This document shows positions 1 to 6,762 of a DNA stretch of 10,060 nt, in pieces. Both the position numbers and the translations under genes were made by a program. Source of the stretch: Oleispira sp964022115 (GTDB lineage: Bacteria; Pseudomonadota; Gammaproteobacteria; Pseudomonadales; Oceanobacteraceae); the NCBI GenBank assembly GCA_964022115.1, contig CAXIBC010000098.1, forward strand, positions 1 through 10,060, written 5' to 3'. Below the pieces are notes generated by a model. It ran no database searches, was not told the origin of the DNA, and worked only from the letters and a program-made list of their open reading frames with translations. How positions within the stretch are numbered: position 1 is the stretch's first letter; each line of letters begins with the position of its first letter.

Positions 1-18
1 AAAATAGCCGAGTAAAAT

Positions 19-68
19 ACGGGGGTAATAAAAAGGCGCTAAATTTCCTTTAGCGCTTTTACCCCCGT
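19..68 (-). terminator. Nested-palindrome rho-independent terminator, probably bidirectional
   Basis: Seven nucleotides past the tusA stop there is a perfect 8-bp inner stem (GCGCTAAA at 36-43, TTTAGCGC at 49-56) with a 5-nt loop. Read on the minus strand, the stem is followed by CTTTTTATTA, a typical intrinsic-terminator tail. A second perfect 10-bp pair, ACGGGGGTAA (19-28) and TTACCCCCGT (59-68), encloses the inner stem. On the plus strand the inner stem is followed by TTTTA, so the same element could also end a converging plus-strand transcript arriving from outside the window. It most likely ends the MFS-tusA transcript and the whole minus-strand run. Confidence 0.88.
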
Positions 69-74
69 TGATTA

Positions 75-311
75 TTACACCTGACGACGAATCACATAAT
101 AAAAGACCCCATCACGTTCTTCGTCGAGCAATAATTGGTGCCCTAAAAAACTGCAAAACTTAACAAAATCACGACGGGTTGATGGATCTGTCGCTTGAAT
201 TTCCACCGCTTCACCGATGGCCATATCTGCTATTTGACTATGCAACATCATCACGGGTTCAGGACAAAACAAGCCTTTTGCGTCCATCTGATGTTCAAAC
301 TTAATCTCCAT
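75..311 (-). CDS. tusA: Sulfurtransferase TusA
   Basis: A 78-residue sulfur carrier protein. In E. coli, TusA accepts persulfide sulfur from the cysteine desulfurase IscS and passes it to the TusBCD/TusE relay for 2-thiouridine formation at the tRNA wobble position; it also affects molybdenum cofactor synthesis. It acts in the cytosol. The family signature CPEP is present at residues 16-19, with Cys16 the expected persulfide carrier. The stretch DPSTRRDFVKFC (42-53) matches the DPAT-RD-FC segment of E. coli TusA, and the length is nearly the same (81 in E. coli), so this looks like true TusA rather than a YedF/YeeE-linked paralogue. The gene lies 34 nt after the MFS permease and directly before the terminator. 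The ribosome site is weak: AAGG lies about 11 nt before the ATG. The lack of a strong promoter between the genes suggests cotranscription with the permease gene. Confidence 0.93.
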   Translation of the reverse strand: MEIKFEHQMDAKGLFCPEPVMMLHSQIADMAIGEAVEIQATDPSTRRDFVKFCSFLGHQLLLDEERDGVFYYVIRRQV

Positions 312-345
312 ACTTTGCTAAACCTTATTCATTAATCTAAAGATG

Positions 346-1578
346 TTATTGATTGCTGCCTAGACGCGCAACATTGGCGCTATTTAAGACTATAAATACC
401 AAGCCTAAGACACACAAACCCGAGGCCAGTGCATAATGCAAGGCATAACCTAAAGCCGCCGCCGAGAAGCCTGCCATACTCGATGCAATTAAGGTCGATA
501 ATACCACTAGACACGACTGCAAGGCATAATCAGAACCGGCACTCGCGGGGCGACACCGATCCATCATGACGGTAAACAAAGCGACCGTCGCCATACCACC
601 AGTGATGTGCTCGGCAATGATTAAACTGTAGATCAAGGTCCAATCTAAGGAGGTCAACAAGGCATAAGCGGCAATGGCTAAGGCTTCTAAGCCAAGAAAT
701 AATAATAAGGCATACAGTCGCGATAACCGAGTTAATATCAGCCCTCCTAACAAGGCGCCCACTAACCCAGCAACCGTACCCCATAACCCCAACAGCTCGG
801 CAAACTCAGGCAAGGTAACCCCTAAATCGACCAGCTGTGGCCTAATCATCATAGTGCCAAAAGCATCCCCTACTTTATAACTCAGCAATAATAATAACCA
901 AGCCAGGGTACCCGGTGAGCGGAAAAACCCTAACCAATGGTCAAATACCGGTTGTTTATCGGGTTTCACAGCTAGCGGCTGCCACAACCATAATGGCAGC
1001 AGCCCTAATATCATCAAAGCGGCTAATGCCCACAAGGTTCCATGCCAGCCGAGCTGCGCAAAAATGGCCAGTAGCAAGCCCCCTCCGACTATCATGCCCA
1101 AGCGATAACCCGCCACTTGCACACTGTTGCCTAAGCCGCGCTGATTGGCGGCAATATTTTCTACCGCTAGCGCATCGGTGGCGATGTCTTGGGTCACCAC
1201 AAACAAGGTTAATACCAGCAAAGCACAGGCTAAGCCGATAGCGGCTTGGTTAATCCATAGCTCAAGAGGAATAGAGGCGATAAAGATGAGCACCATAGCG
1301 GCCAACGCATTGGCGCTAATAATCCAGGTTTTGCGTATGTGGCCATCAATGCGGCCTAAGGATACATATTTTAACGGCTGATAGTGATCAAGTAAGGGAG
1401 CCCAAAGAAACTTTAAGACCCAAGGTAAAGAAACCAAAGACATCAAACCAATGGCTTCTAAACTCATGCCCTGCTGGCGCAATAATGTGGGTAATGCCTG
1501 ACTGAAAAAACCGTGGGGTAAACCCTGAGTCAGGTACAGGGTTAATAATACCCACCACTTAATCATAAAACCGCCCAT
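346..1578 (-). CDS. MFS permease of the AmpG/RhtX-FptX (PAT-like) group
   Basis: A 410-residue, strongly hydrophobic inner-membrane protein with about twelve predicted membrane segments by eye. The N-terminal stretch (LTLYLTQGLPHGFF, then LPWVLKFLWAPLLDHY near 51-66) is the pattern of the AmpG/acetyl-CoA transporter-like branch of the major facilitator superfamily, which includes muropeptide permease AmpG and the siderophore permeases RhtX/FptX. The length of about 400 residues fits RhtX/FptX-like members better than E. coli AmpG (491). The substrate cannot be named from sequence. No siderophore or cell-wall recycling gene lies nearby to support either option. The start is uncertain: ATG at 1578 has a weak AGG 7 nt upstream, and a second ATG (residue 5, at 1566) lies just past a hairpin that covers the first start. 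It lies 57 nt downstream of the DsbA-like gene and 34 nt upstream of tusA. Confidence 0.82.
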   Translation of the reverse strand: MGGFMIKWWVLLTLYLTQGLPHGFFSQALPTLLRQQGMSLEAIGLMSLVSLPWVLKFLWAPLLDHYQPLKYVSLGRIDGHIRKTWIISANALAAMVLIFIASIPLELWINQAAIGLACALLVLTLFVVTQDIATDALAVENIAANQRGLGNSVQVAGYRLGMIVGGGLLLAIFAQLGWHGTLWALAALMILGLLPLWLWQPLAVKPDKQPVFDHWLGFFRSPGTLAWLLLLLSYKVGDAFGTMMIRPQLVDLGVTLPEFAELLGLWGTVAGLVGALLGGLILTRLSRLYALLLFLGLEALAIAAYALLTSLDWTLIYSLIIAEHITGGMATVALFTVMMDRCRPASAGSDYALQSCLVVLSTLIASSMAGFSAAALGYALHYALASGLCVLGLVFIVLNSANVARLGSNQ

Positions 1579-1600
1579 ATTTGACCTAATATAAGGCGGT
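1567..1600 (-). terminator. Hairpin with short U-run over the MFS start; weak terminator or attenuator
   Basis: Read on the minus strand, ACCGCC (1600-1595) pairs with GGCGGT (1575-1570). A G-U pair, one bulged base and five further A-T pairs extend the stem, leaving a loop AGGTCA. The stem is followed by TTTTAT. The loop holds the only Shine-Dalgarno-like AGG for the ATG at 1578, and that ATG is inside the 3' arm. The element could therefore partly end the upstream five-gene transcript, or it could gate translation of the MFS gene. The U-run is only four long, so termination, if any, is probably incomplete. Confidence 0.45.
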
Positions 1601-1635
1601 ATTAGAACCCGAAATAGAACGAATTTAAAGCTAAA

Positions 1636-2298
1636 CTAATCAGCCATCATCCGTCGTAATCCTTGCACAAATGTCTGCGCCGATTGCCCTCCGGAAATCA
1701 TATAGGTATCGTTAATAATAAAACTCGGCACTGCGCTCACCCCCAGCTGGCGCCACTGTTCTTGCAAGGCTCGAACATCACCGGCATACACCTGGTCGAC
1801 TAATACCTGCCTCGCTACCTTAGCATCCAAACCAAGTCCATTAGCGATATCGACCAAGACCTCAAGATCATTGACATCTCGCCCATAACTAAAATAGGCG
1901 TTAAATAAAGCCAATTGTAGGTCTAATTGGCGCTCAGACGTTTCCCCAACCCAATGCAATAATTGATGAGCATTAAAGGTATTAACAATGCGCATACCTG
2001 TCGTGAAATTAAAATCAAAACCCAAGTCTGCCCCTAAAGCGACAATGCGCTCACGATTAGCCTTACTTTCTTCTGCACTGCTGCCATATTTCTCGCTGAT
2101 ATGCTCACTCAGATCTTGACCTTCTTTAGGCATTTGCGGATTCAATTCAAACGGCTGCCAATGAATCTCTGCAGCTAGTTCATCCTTTAACTCTTCTAAT
2201 GCTTGCTGTAGCCCAAGGTAGCCAATAACGCACCAAGGGCACATCACATCAGAAATAATATCAATGCGCATTTTAGGTAAATCACTTGCTGCTATCAT
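1636..2298 (-). CDS. DsbA family (FrnE-like) thiol-disulfide oxidoreductase, cytoplasmic
   Basis: A 220-residue protein of the DsbA-like thioredoxin fold, FrnE subgroup. The redox motif CPWC is at residues 20-23, right after the first beta strand (MRIDIISDVM), and the conserved cis-proline loop GVSAVPSF is near 186-193. The helical insertion between these is typical of DsbA/2-hydroxychromene-2-carboxylate isomerase relatives. No signal peptide is visible, so it should act in the cytosol, unlike periplasmic DsbA. I prefer ATG 2298: AAGGA sits 6 nt before it, while the TTG at 2304 directly abuts that site. A later ATG at 2271 has no clear ribosome site. The gene starts 34 nt after the E2 stop and is probably the last gene of the dehydrogenase operon. 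Its substrate is unknown. Keeping the lipoyl dithiol or the CoA thiol in the right redox state is an inference from context only. Confidence 0.85.
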   Translation of the reverse strand: MIAASDLPKMRIDIISDVMCPWCVIGYLGLQQALEELKDELAAEIHWQPFELNPQMPKEGQDLSEHISEKYGSSAEESKANRERIVALGADLGFDFNFTTGMRIVNTFNAHQLLHWVGETSERQLDLQLALFNAYFSYGRDVNDLEVLVDIANGLGLDAKVARQVLVDQVYAGDVRALQEQWRQLGVSAVPSFIINDTYMISGGQSAQTFVQGLRRMMAD

Positions 2299-2332
2299 GG
2301 CCAATCCTTCATCTCTCGCTCACTAATATAAC

Positions 2333-3484
2333 TCATAACAGGTATTCTACCAGATAGCCAATAAAGCGGGTCGCTTCTCCACCTGTCACGCAGCGATGAT
2401 CAAAGGTTAATGAGATCGGCAGTTTGTTGCCTTCGTAGATAGTGCCAATGCCGATAATCGCCACCATAGGGGGCACGACAACAGGGGTTCCATAGCGGCA
2501 AGGGTTAGGCATTAGCTTACCCTCTTTTGAGAGTGTTCTAATCGAGCCATAATTGGATAAAATAATACTGGCCCCAGTCATTTCTGAAGGGGGAATATCC
2601 CGTTTAATCACCGCCTGTTTAAGCGCTTGCAAACCCAGGGATAATTCTTCTTCATCGCGCTTTTGCACTTGCCGCAATACCGGTACAAATAAACCTTGCT
2701 CGGTATCTACGGCAATACCTAGATCGACAAAATCTAATAATCGACGGCTCATATTGTCGCCATCAAACCAGCAATTTAACGCCCCTTCTTTATCACACGC
2801 ATACGCAATAGCCTTAGCCATAGTGACGGTAATATCCCTCGTACCACTGGCTAATTCAGGGGAAATTATGGCATCGGCGAATAAGGTCACAGGCACCACC
2901 TGTTGGTGACTTTTTTCCATCACCTTGGCCATGGTCTTTCTCACTCCGGTTAACTTTTCACTTTGCCCAAGCTGCTCATCTAAACGTGCGGCTTTTTCGA
3001 CATCATCCGATGATATACGCCCGCCTTCAGCACTGCCGGTAATTTGATCGATATCCACCCCTAAACGCTTAGCCAACCCCCTGACACTTGGCGAAGCTTG
3101 TATAGCCTGAGCGTTATGACCTTGAATACCACTACTGGCGCCGCCGCCAGCTGTTTTGACGGCACCAATACTAAACGTATCTGGCGCAGAGTGCTTTTCT
3201 TTAGACGGCGCAGTCGCTGCTAAATTGCCCACAATACTGATGCTGTCATTTTCCCCCTGATACTCAACTAAAGGCTCACCTATATGAACAGTATCGCCAA
3301 TTTCACCAAAGGTATGTTCAATAGTCCCTGTTTGTGGCGACGGTATTTCAACGATGGCTTTCGCCGTTTCAACCGCCAGCATAACCTGATCGGTTTTAAC
3401 AGCATCCCCCGCTTTGACATGCCATTCGACAATATCAGCTTCAATCAAACCCTCACCTAGATCGGGCAATTTAAAATAGCGCAT
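2333..3484 (-). CDS. 2-oxoacid dehydrogenase complex E2, dihydrolipoamide acyltransferase
   Basis: A 383-residue core subunit that moves the acyl group from E1 onto CoA through a swinging lipoyl arm. There is one lipoyl domain (about 1-77) with the modified lysine at Lys42 in ETAKA, where many members have ETDKA. An alanine/glycine/serine-rich linker follows to about 129. The peripheral subunit-binding domain is at about 130-166 (SPSVRGLAKRLGVD, GGRISSDDV), and the catalytic CAT-like domain is at about 175-383. The active-site motif reads DHRCVTGG: His363 is present, but the usual Asp of HxxxDG is Thr367. Residues 315-329 look longer than in relatives I remember. Substrate (branched-chain 2-oxoacids or pyruvate) is not decided by sequence; the leucine dehydrogenase at the head of the operon favours branched-chain. 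The start at 3484 has GAGG about 8 nt upstream, and the gap from E1 beta is 43 nt. No E3 gene is in the window. Confidence 0.9.
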   Translation of the reverse strand: MRYFKLPDLGEGLIEADIVEWHVKAGDAVKTDQVMLAVETAKAIVEIPSPQTGTIEHTFGEIGDTVHIGEPLVEYQGENDSISIVGNLAATAPSKEKHSAPDTFSIGAVKTAGGGASSGIQGHNAQAIQASPSVRGLAKRLGVDIDQITGSAEGGRISSDDVEKAARLDEQLGQSEKLTGVRKTMAKVMEKSHQQVVPVTLFADAIISPELASGTRDITVTMAKAIAYACDKEGALNCWFDGDNMSRRLLDFVDLGIAVDTEQGLFVPVLRQVQKRDEEELSLGLQALKQAVIKRDIPPSEMTGASIILSNYGSIRTLSKEGKLMPNPCRYGTPVVVPPMVAIIGIGTIYEGNKLPISLTFDHRCVTGGEATRFIGYLVEYLL

Positions 3485-3527
3485 GGTTCATCCCTCGACT
3501 AATAGCGTTAACAGCTGATTGCTAGAT

Positions 3528-4544
3528 TTAGAAGCTGTCTGCTAGCGTCTTACGCACGGCATCGGCAATATCCACTTGAGAAATCATATAGTGCTGTTCA
3601 TTTCTAAAATAGGGCATCACGGTATCAAAGCCGGTTAAACGCTTCACGGGTGCCTTGCAAAAAGGCATTAAATGCTCCGCCACATAAGCCGCTATTTCTG
3701 CCCCGATACCACAGGTTTTCGCCGCTTCATGAACGATCAAGCAGCGACCGGTTTTTTTGATCGAGCTTGCTAGGGTCGCAAAATCTATGGGTTTTACGGT
3801 AGCCACATCGATTAACTCAATACTCACTTCGGCGGCTAAGGCATCACTCACCACTAAGCACTCTTGAATGCACGCCCCCCAAGAAATCAACGTCAGCTCA
3901 TGACCTTCGCGTAAGGTAAAGCAAGTATCCAAAGGCAGCGCCTTACCATCGTCTATCAGTTCGTATTGCTGCGCTCGATATAAGCGTTTAGGCTCCAGAA
4001 AAATGACCGGATCTGGGTTATTAATCGCCGCCAGCAGCAAACCATAAGCTCGGGCTGGGGACGAAGGAATCACTACTCTTAAACCCGGTATATGGGCAAA
4101 CATAGCCTCGGTACTTTCGCTATGGTGCTCGGGAGCGTGAATGCCACCACCAAAAGGGGCCCGTAAAACCATAGGGCAAGATAAGCGCCCACGGGTACGA
4201 TTACGCATACGCGCCGCGTGACAGACCATGTGCTCAACCGTGGCGTAGATAAACCCCATAAACTGAATCTCGGCGATGGGTTTTAAACCCGCTACCGCCA
4301 TGCCGATCGCGGCCCCGGCTATGGTTGTTTCCGCTAAAGGGGTATCCATGACCCGAGAAAAACCAAAGGCTTTTTGCAGACCGTCGGTGGCGCGAAATAC
4401 CCCTCCGTTTTTACCGATATCCTCACCTAACATGACCACAGTGTCGTCACTGAGTAGCGCCCGATTTAAGGCAAGATTAACCGCTTCAACTAGGGTGACA
4501 TTATGGCTCTGGTTGAGTTTACTTAACTCATTATCCTGTTTCAT
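3528..4544 (-). CDS. 2-oxoacid dehydrogenase E1 component, beta subunit
   Basis: A 338-residue transketolase-like beta subunit of the thiamine-diphosphate E1 heterotetramer, which decarboxylates a 2-oxoacid and reductively acylates the E2 lipoyl group. Recognisable family segments are GEDIGKNGGVFRAT (40-53), PLAETTIAGAAIGMA (69-83) containing the glutamate that activates the cofactor (Glu72), the FGGGIHAPEHHSES loop (131-144) with the active-site histidines, and the C-terminal transketolase domain from about residue 205. Length is near the 325-340 usual for PdhB/BkdA2 proteins. The ATG overlaps the E1 alpha stop as ATGA (4544-4541), with GGAGG upstream inside the alpha coding end, so translation is probably coupled to give equal subunit amounts. 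The sequence alone does not separate pyruvate from branched-chain E1 beta. Confidence 0.93.
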   Translation of the reverse strand: MKQDNELSKLNQSHNVTLVEAVNLALNRALLSDDTVVMLGEDIGKNGGVFRATDGLQKAFGFSRVMDTPLAETTIAGAAIGMAVAGLKPIAEIQFMGFIYATVEHMVCHAARMRNRTRGRLSCPMVLRAPFGGGIHAPEHHSESTEAMFAHIPGLRVVIPSSPARAYGLLLAAINNPDPVIFLEPKRLYRAQQYELIDDGKALPLDTCFTLREGHELTLISWGACIQECLVVSDALAAEVSIELIDVATVKPIDFATLASSIKKTGRCLIVHEAAKTCGIGAEIAAYVAEHLMPFCKAPVKRLTGFDTVMPYFRNEQHYMISQVDIADAVRKTLADSF

Positions 4545-5653
4545 AACACCCCTCCATCACGATTGCGCAAGTACTTTTCCCCGCAAGCGACAACCTGATC
4601 GTCCATGCTGGCTGGCCAGGTTTCGTAGAGATGATCAAACATGGCTTCGGGTTGCTCAGCGGCTATCTGCTGATAAGCTTGCACCGCTTGGGCTAGTTGA
4701 GTCTGCAGTTCGTCTTGCATATAACCTTCGGCTTTTTTATCCCAAAAACCTTGCTGATGGATAAACTTTTGCAAGCGTTTAATCGGTTCGTTTTTCCACG
4801 CATTATCAACTTCTTCTTGATCGCGGTAACGGCTAGCATCATCGGCGGTAGTATGATCACCTAGACGATAGCTGATCGCTTCCACGACCATCGGACCTTT
4901 ACCTTTGCGAGCGCGCTGTAAGGCTTCGGCTAATACCTCGTACAGTGCAATGAAATCATTACCATCAACCTGCATATTTGGAATCGCAGCGGCATTAGCT
5001 TTTTGCGCTAACGACGGTGCCCCCGATTGAATGTGACGGGGGACTGAAATCGCCCACTGGTTATTATTAATCACAAAGACCACGGGCAAATGCCAACTGC
5101 CCGCTAAGTTTAAGGCTTCTAAAAAGTCCCCTTTAGATGATGCCCCATCCCCTAAAGTACACAATACAGCTTGCTTCTTTTGCTGAATTTTAAACGCACT
5201 CGCAATGCCGACCGCATGGCTAGCCTGAGTTGCTATCGGCACACAGACTGGCATATCAAGTTGGCTTCTATCCTTTGGGCCATAGGCACTACCTCGCTCA
5301 TCCCCACCCCAATATAGCAATAAGTGCTCCATCAATTGCCCACGCACTAAAAAGCTGCCGTGGTCCCGATAATAGGGTACAAAGCAGTCATGGTCTGCGA
5401 GTGCCATACCACAAGCAACCGAGATGGCTTCTTGGCCCAAACTAGAAGGATAAGTACCGATAATACCCGTGCGTTGCAAGGCAACGGCCTTTTGATCAAA
5501 AGCCCGAGTCAAGCTCATCCAGCGATAAGCACTGACCAATAATGCTTCATCTGCTGCACACTCAGGTAGTTCCTTTGCTAGCTTACCTTGTCCTAATACC
5601 TCACCCTCGGCAGATAAGTATTGCAAGGGGCCAACCAAATCATGCCGCATCAT
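4541..5653 (-). CDS. 2-oxoacid dehydrogenase E1 component, alpha subunit
   Basis: A 370-residue thiamine-diphosphate-binding alpha subunit that partners the beta subunit encoded next. The cofactor motif starts at GDG (168-170) and ends at NNN (196-198). YRDHG (95-99) and the flexible loop YRLGDHTTADDASRYR (262-277), which in the family is the phosphorylation-loop region ordering the active site, are both present. The open frame extends back to 5728, but I place the start at ATG 5653: AAAGGAG (5666-5660) lies 6 nt before it, and the added N-terminal residues would fall wholly inside the leucine dehydrogenase gene. This start overlaps the dehydrogenase stop by 14 nt. Length and motifs resemble PdhA-like E1 alpha. 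Position behind leucine dehydrogenase, the order I recall from P. aeruginosa PA3418-PA3415, suggests branched-chain 2-oxoacids as substrate, which is inference. Confidence 0.92.
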   Translation of the reverse strand: MMRHDLVGPLQYLSAEGEVLGQGKLAKELPECAADEALLVSAYRWMSLTRAFDQKAVALQRTGIIGTYPSSLGQEAISVACGMALADHDCFVPYYRDHGSFLVRGQLMEHLLLYWGGDERGSAYGPKDRSQLDMPVCVPIATQASHAVGIASAFKIQQKKQAVLCTLGDGASSKGDFLEALNLAGSWHLPVVFVINNNQWAISVPRHIQSGAPSLAQKANAAAIPNMQVDGNDFIALYEVLAEALQRARKGKGPMVVEAISYRLGDHTTADDASRYRDQEEVDNAWKNEPIKRLQKFIHQQGFWDKKAEGYMQDELQTQLAQAVQAYQQIAAEQPEAMFDHLYETWPASMDDQVVACGEKYLRNRDGGVL

Positions 5654-6749
5654 ATACCGCTCCTTTATTTTGACGACTAGGCTTGCCACTTTGTAATCGC
5701 TGCAAAGCGAGCGCATTGGCAACCGCATTAATATTCGAATCTTGTATTTGGGCGAGCTGAAATATTTCGTTTAAGGTGTCATAGATGCCTTCGATTTTTT
5801 CTTTTATCTGGCTATCGAGTAATACCTTATCGTCACCTGCGGCATATTGCATAGCGGCAAAAATAAGCCCACCGGCATTAATAATATAATCGGGTGCATA
5901 AAGAATGCCGCGCTGTGCTAACTGCTCTGCAATACCATCATGAGCCAGTTGATTATTGGCGCTGCCAGCGACAATTTTACACGCTAGTTGCATCACGTTA
6001 TCGGCGTGAATAACCCCACCTAATGCACAAGGCACTAAGACATCACAAGGTTGTATTAAGATGCTTTGCACATCGACTATGGTCATACCCAGTGCTTGCC
6101 CCTGCCAGCATTTTTCCTCATCTGGGTCCGCAGCGATCACCTGGCCACCTTGTCTTAATAATTCTTTAGCCACTCGCCACCCGACGTGACCTAAGCCTTG
6201 AATTGCGAAGGTTTTGCCATCAATCACATTCTCTGAATGGCACAAACCAAGATTGAAATCTAAGGCCGCCCGGATGCCGGCCATCACCCCTTGAGCGGTT
6301 GATTGTGCCGGATCACCGATATTACTGGCGCTCGCGACATGGCGGGTTTGACGGGCAATAATGTCCATATCGTTAACTTGCGTACCGACGTCCATCGCCG
6401 TGATATATTGGCCATTTAACGATTCAACGCAGCGGCCAAACCAAGTAAATAAGTGCTCTCTATTGATATCTTCTAGAGCAATTCCTTTGGGTAAGAGGAT
6501 TACCGCCTTGCCACCCCCTTGGGCCATATTGGCTAACGCCGCTTTATAGCTCATGCCTTGCGCCAAACGCATAGCATCATCAAAGGCGGATTGTTCATGA
6601 TCGTAGTGCAGACATCGACAGCCCCCTAATGCAGGCCCTAGACGGGTATTATGCAGCGCTATGATGGCGCGATATTCATGACGTTCAGGGCTAACGGTTT
6701 GAAAACAATGCAGCGCCTTCATTTGCATAGATTGCATACGTTTGAACAT
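5640..6749 (-). CDS. ldh: Leucine dehydrogenase (Glu/Leu/Phe/Val dehydrogenase family)
   Basis: A 369-residue NAD-dependent amino-acid dehydrogenase that reversibly deaminates leucine, valine or isoleucine to the 2-oxoacid and ammonia in the cytosol. The N-terminal substrate domain contains LGPALGGCR (37-45), MSYKAALANMAQGGGKAV with Lys69 and the catalytic Lys81, and AMDVGT with Asp120. The C-terminal Rossmann domain has GLGHVG at 185-190, followed by the acidic AADPDEEK that suits NAD. The family marks PCALGGVI (240-247), VAGSANNQL (260-268) and DYIINAGGLI (287-296) are intact. Length matches Bacillus leucine dehydrogenase (about 364). Specificity for leucine over phenylalanine or valine is not provable here; the downstream 2-oxoacid dehydrogenase genes fit branched-chain substrates. 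The start at 6749 is supported by GAGGAG (6762-6757) with a 7-nt spacer. It is the first gene of the operon, with its end overlapping E1 alpha by 14 nt. Confidence 0.9.
   Translation of the reverse strand: MFKRMQSMQMKALHCFQTVSPERHEYRAIIALHNTRLGPALGGCRCLHYDHEQSAFDDAMRLAQGMSYKAALANMAQGGGKAVILLPKGIALEDINREHLFTWFGRCVESLNGQYITAMDVGTQVNDMDIIARQTRHVASASNIGDPAQSTAQGVMAGIRAALDFNLGLCHSENVIDGKTFAIQGLGHVGWRVAKELLRQGGQVIAADPDEEKCWQGQALGMTIVDVQSILIQPCDVLVPCALGGVIHADNVMQLACKIVAGSANNQLAHDGIAEQLAQRGILYAPDYIINAGGLIFAAMQYAAGDDKVLLDSQIKEKIEGIYDTLNEIFQLAQIQDSNINAVANALALQRLQSGKPSRQNKGAVYDAA
5660..5666 (-). promoter_or_regulatory. Ribosome binding site that fixes the E1 alpha start
   Basis: AAAGGAG lies inside the last codons of leucine dehydrogenase, with a 6-nt spacer to ATG 5653. 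It rules out the longer open frame starting at 5728, and it suggests translational coupling, because ribosomes ending at 5640 pass over this site. Confidence 0.8.
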
Positions 6750-6756
6750 GAGATAG

Positions 6757-6762
6757 CTCCTC
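6757..6762 (-). promoter_or_regulatory. Ribosome binding site of leucine dehydrogenase, within a repeated block
   Basis: GAGGAG sits 7 nt before ATG 6749 and selects this start over the in-frame ATGs at residues 5, 8 and 10. On the plus strand its complement begins inside the 9-nt direct repeat CCTCTGGCT (6759-6767), so the ribosome site is part of the leader repeats. Confidence 0.75.

Noticed and set aside
674..1381. Plus-strand open frames antisense to the MFS gene
   Set aside because: They are low-complexity shadows of a hydrophobic gene and have no recognisable domain or ribosome site.
2299..2304. TTG start at 2304 for the DsbA-like protein
   Set aside because: The Shine-Dalgarno AAGGA directly touches the TTG with no spacer, but lies 6 nt before ATG 2298.
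2519..2532. ACTCT/AGAG inverted pair inside the E2 gene as a terminator or small mobile scar
   Set aside because: The stem is too short, it has no T-run or target duplication, and the reading frame continues without disruption.
5654..5728. Longer E1 alpha N-terminus starting at 5728
   Set aside because: The extra 25 residues lie wholly inside leucine dehydrogenase and match no E1 alpha feature, while ATG 5653 has AAAGGAG at ideal spacing.
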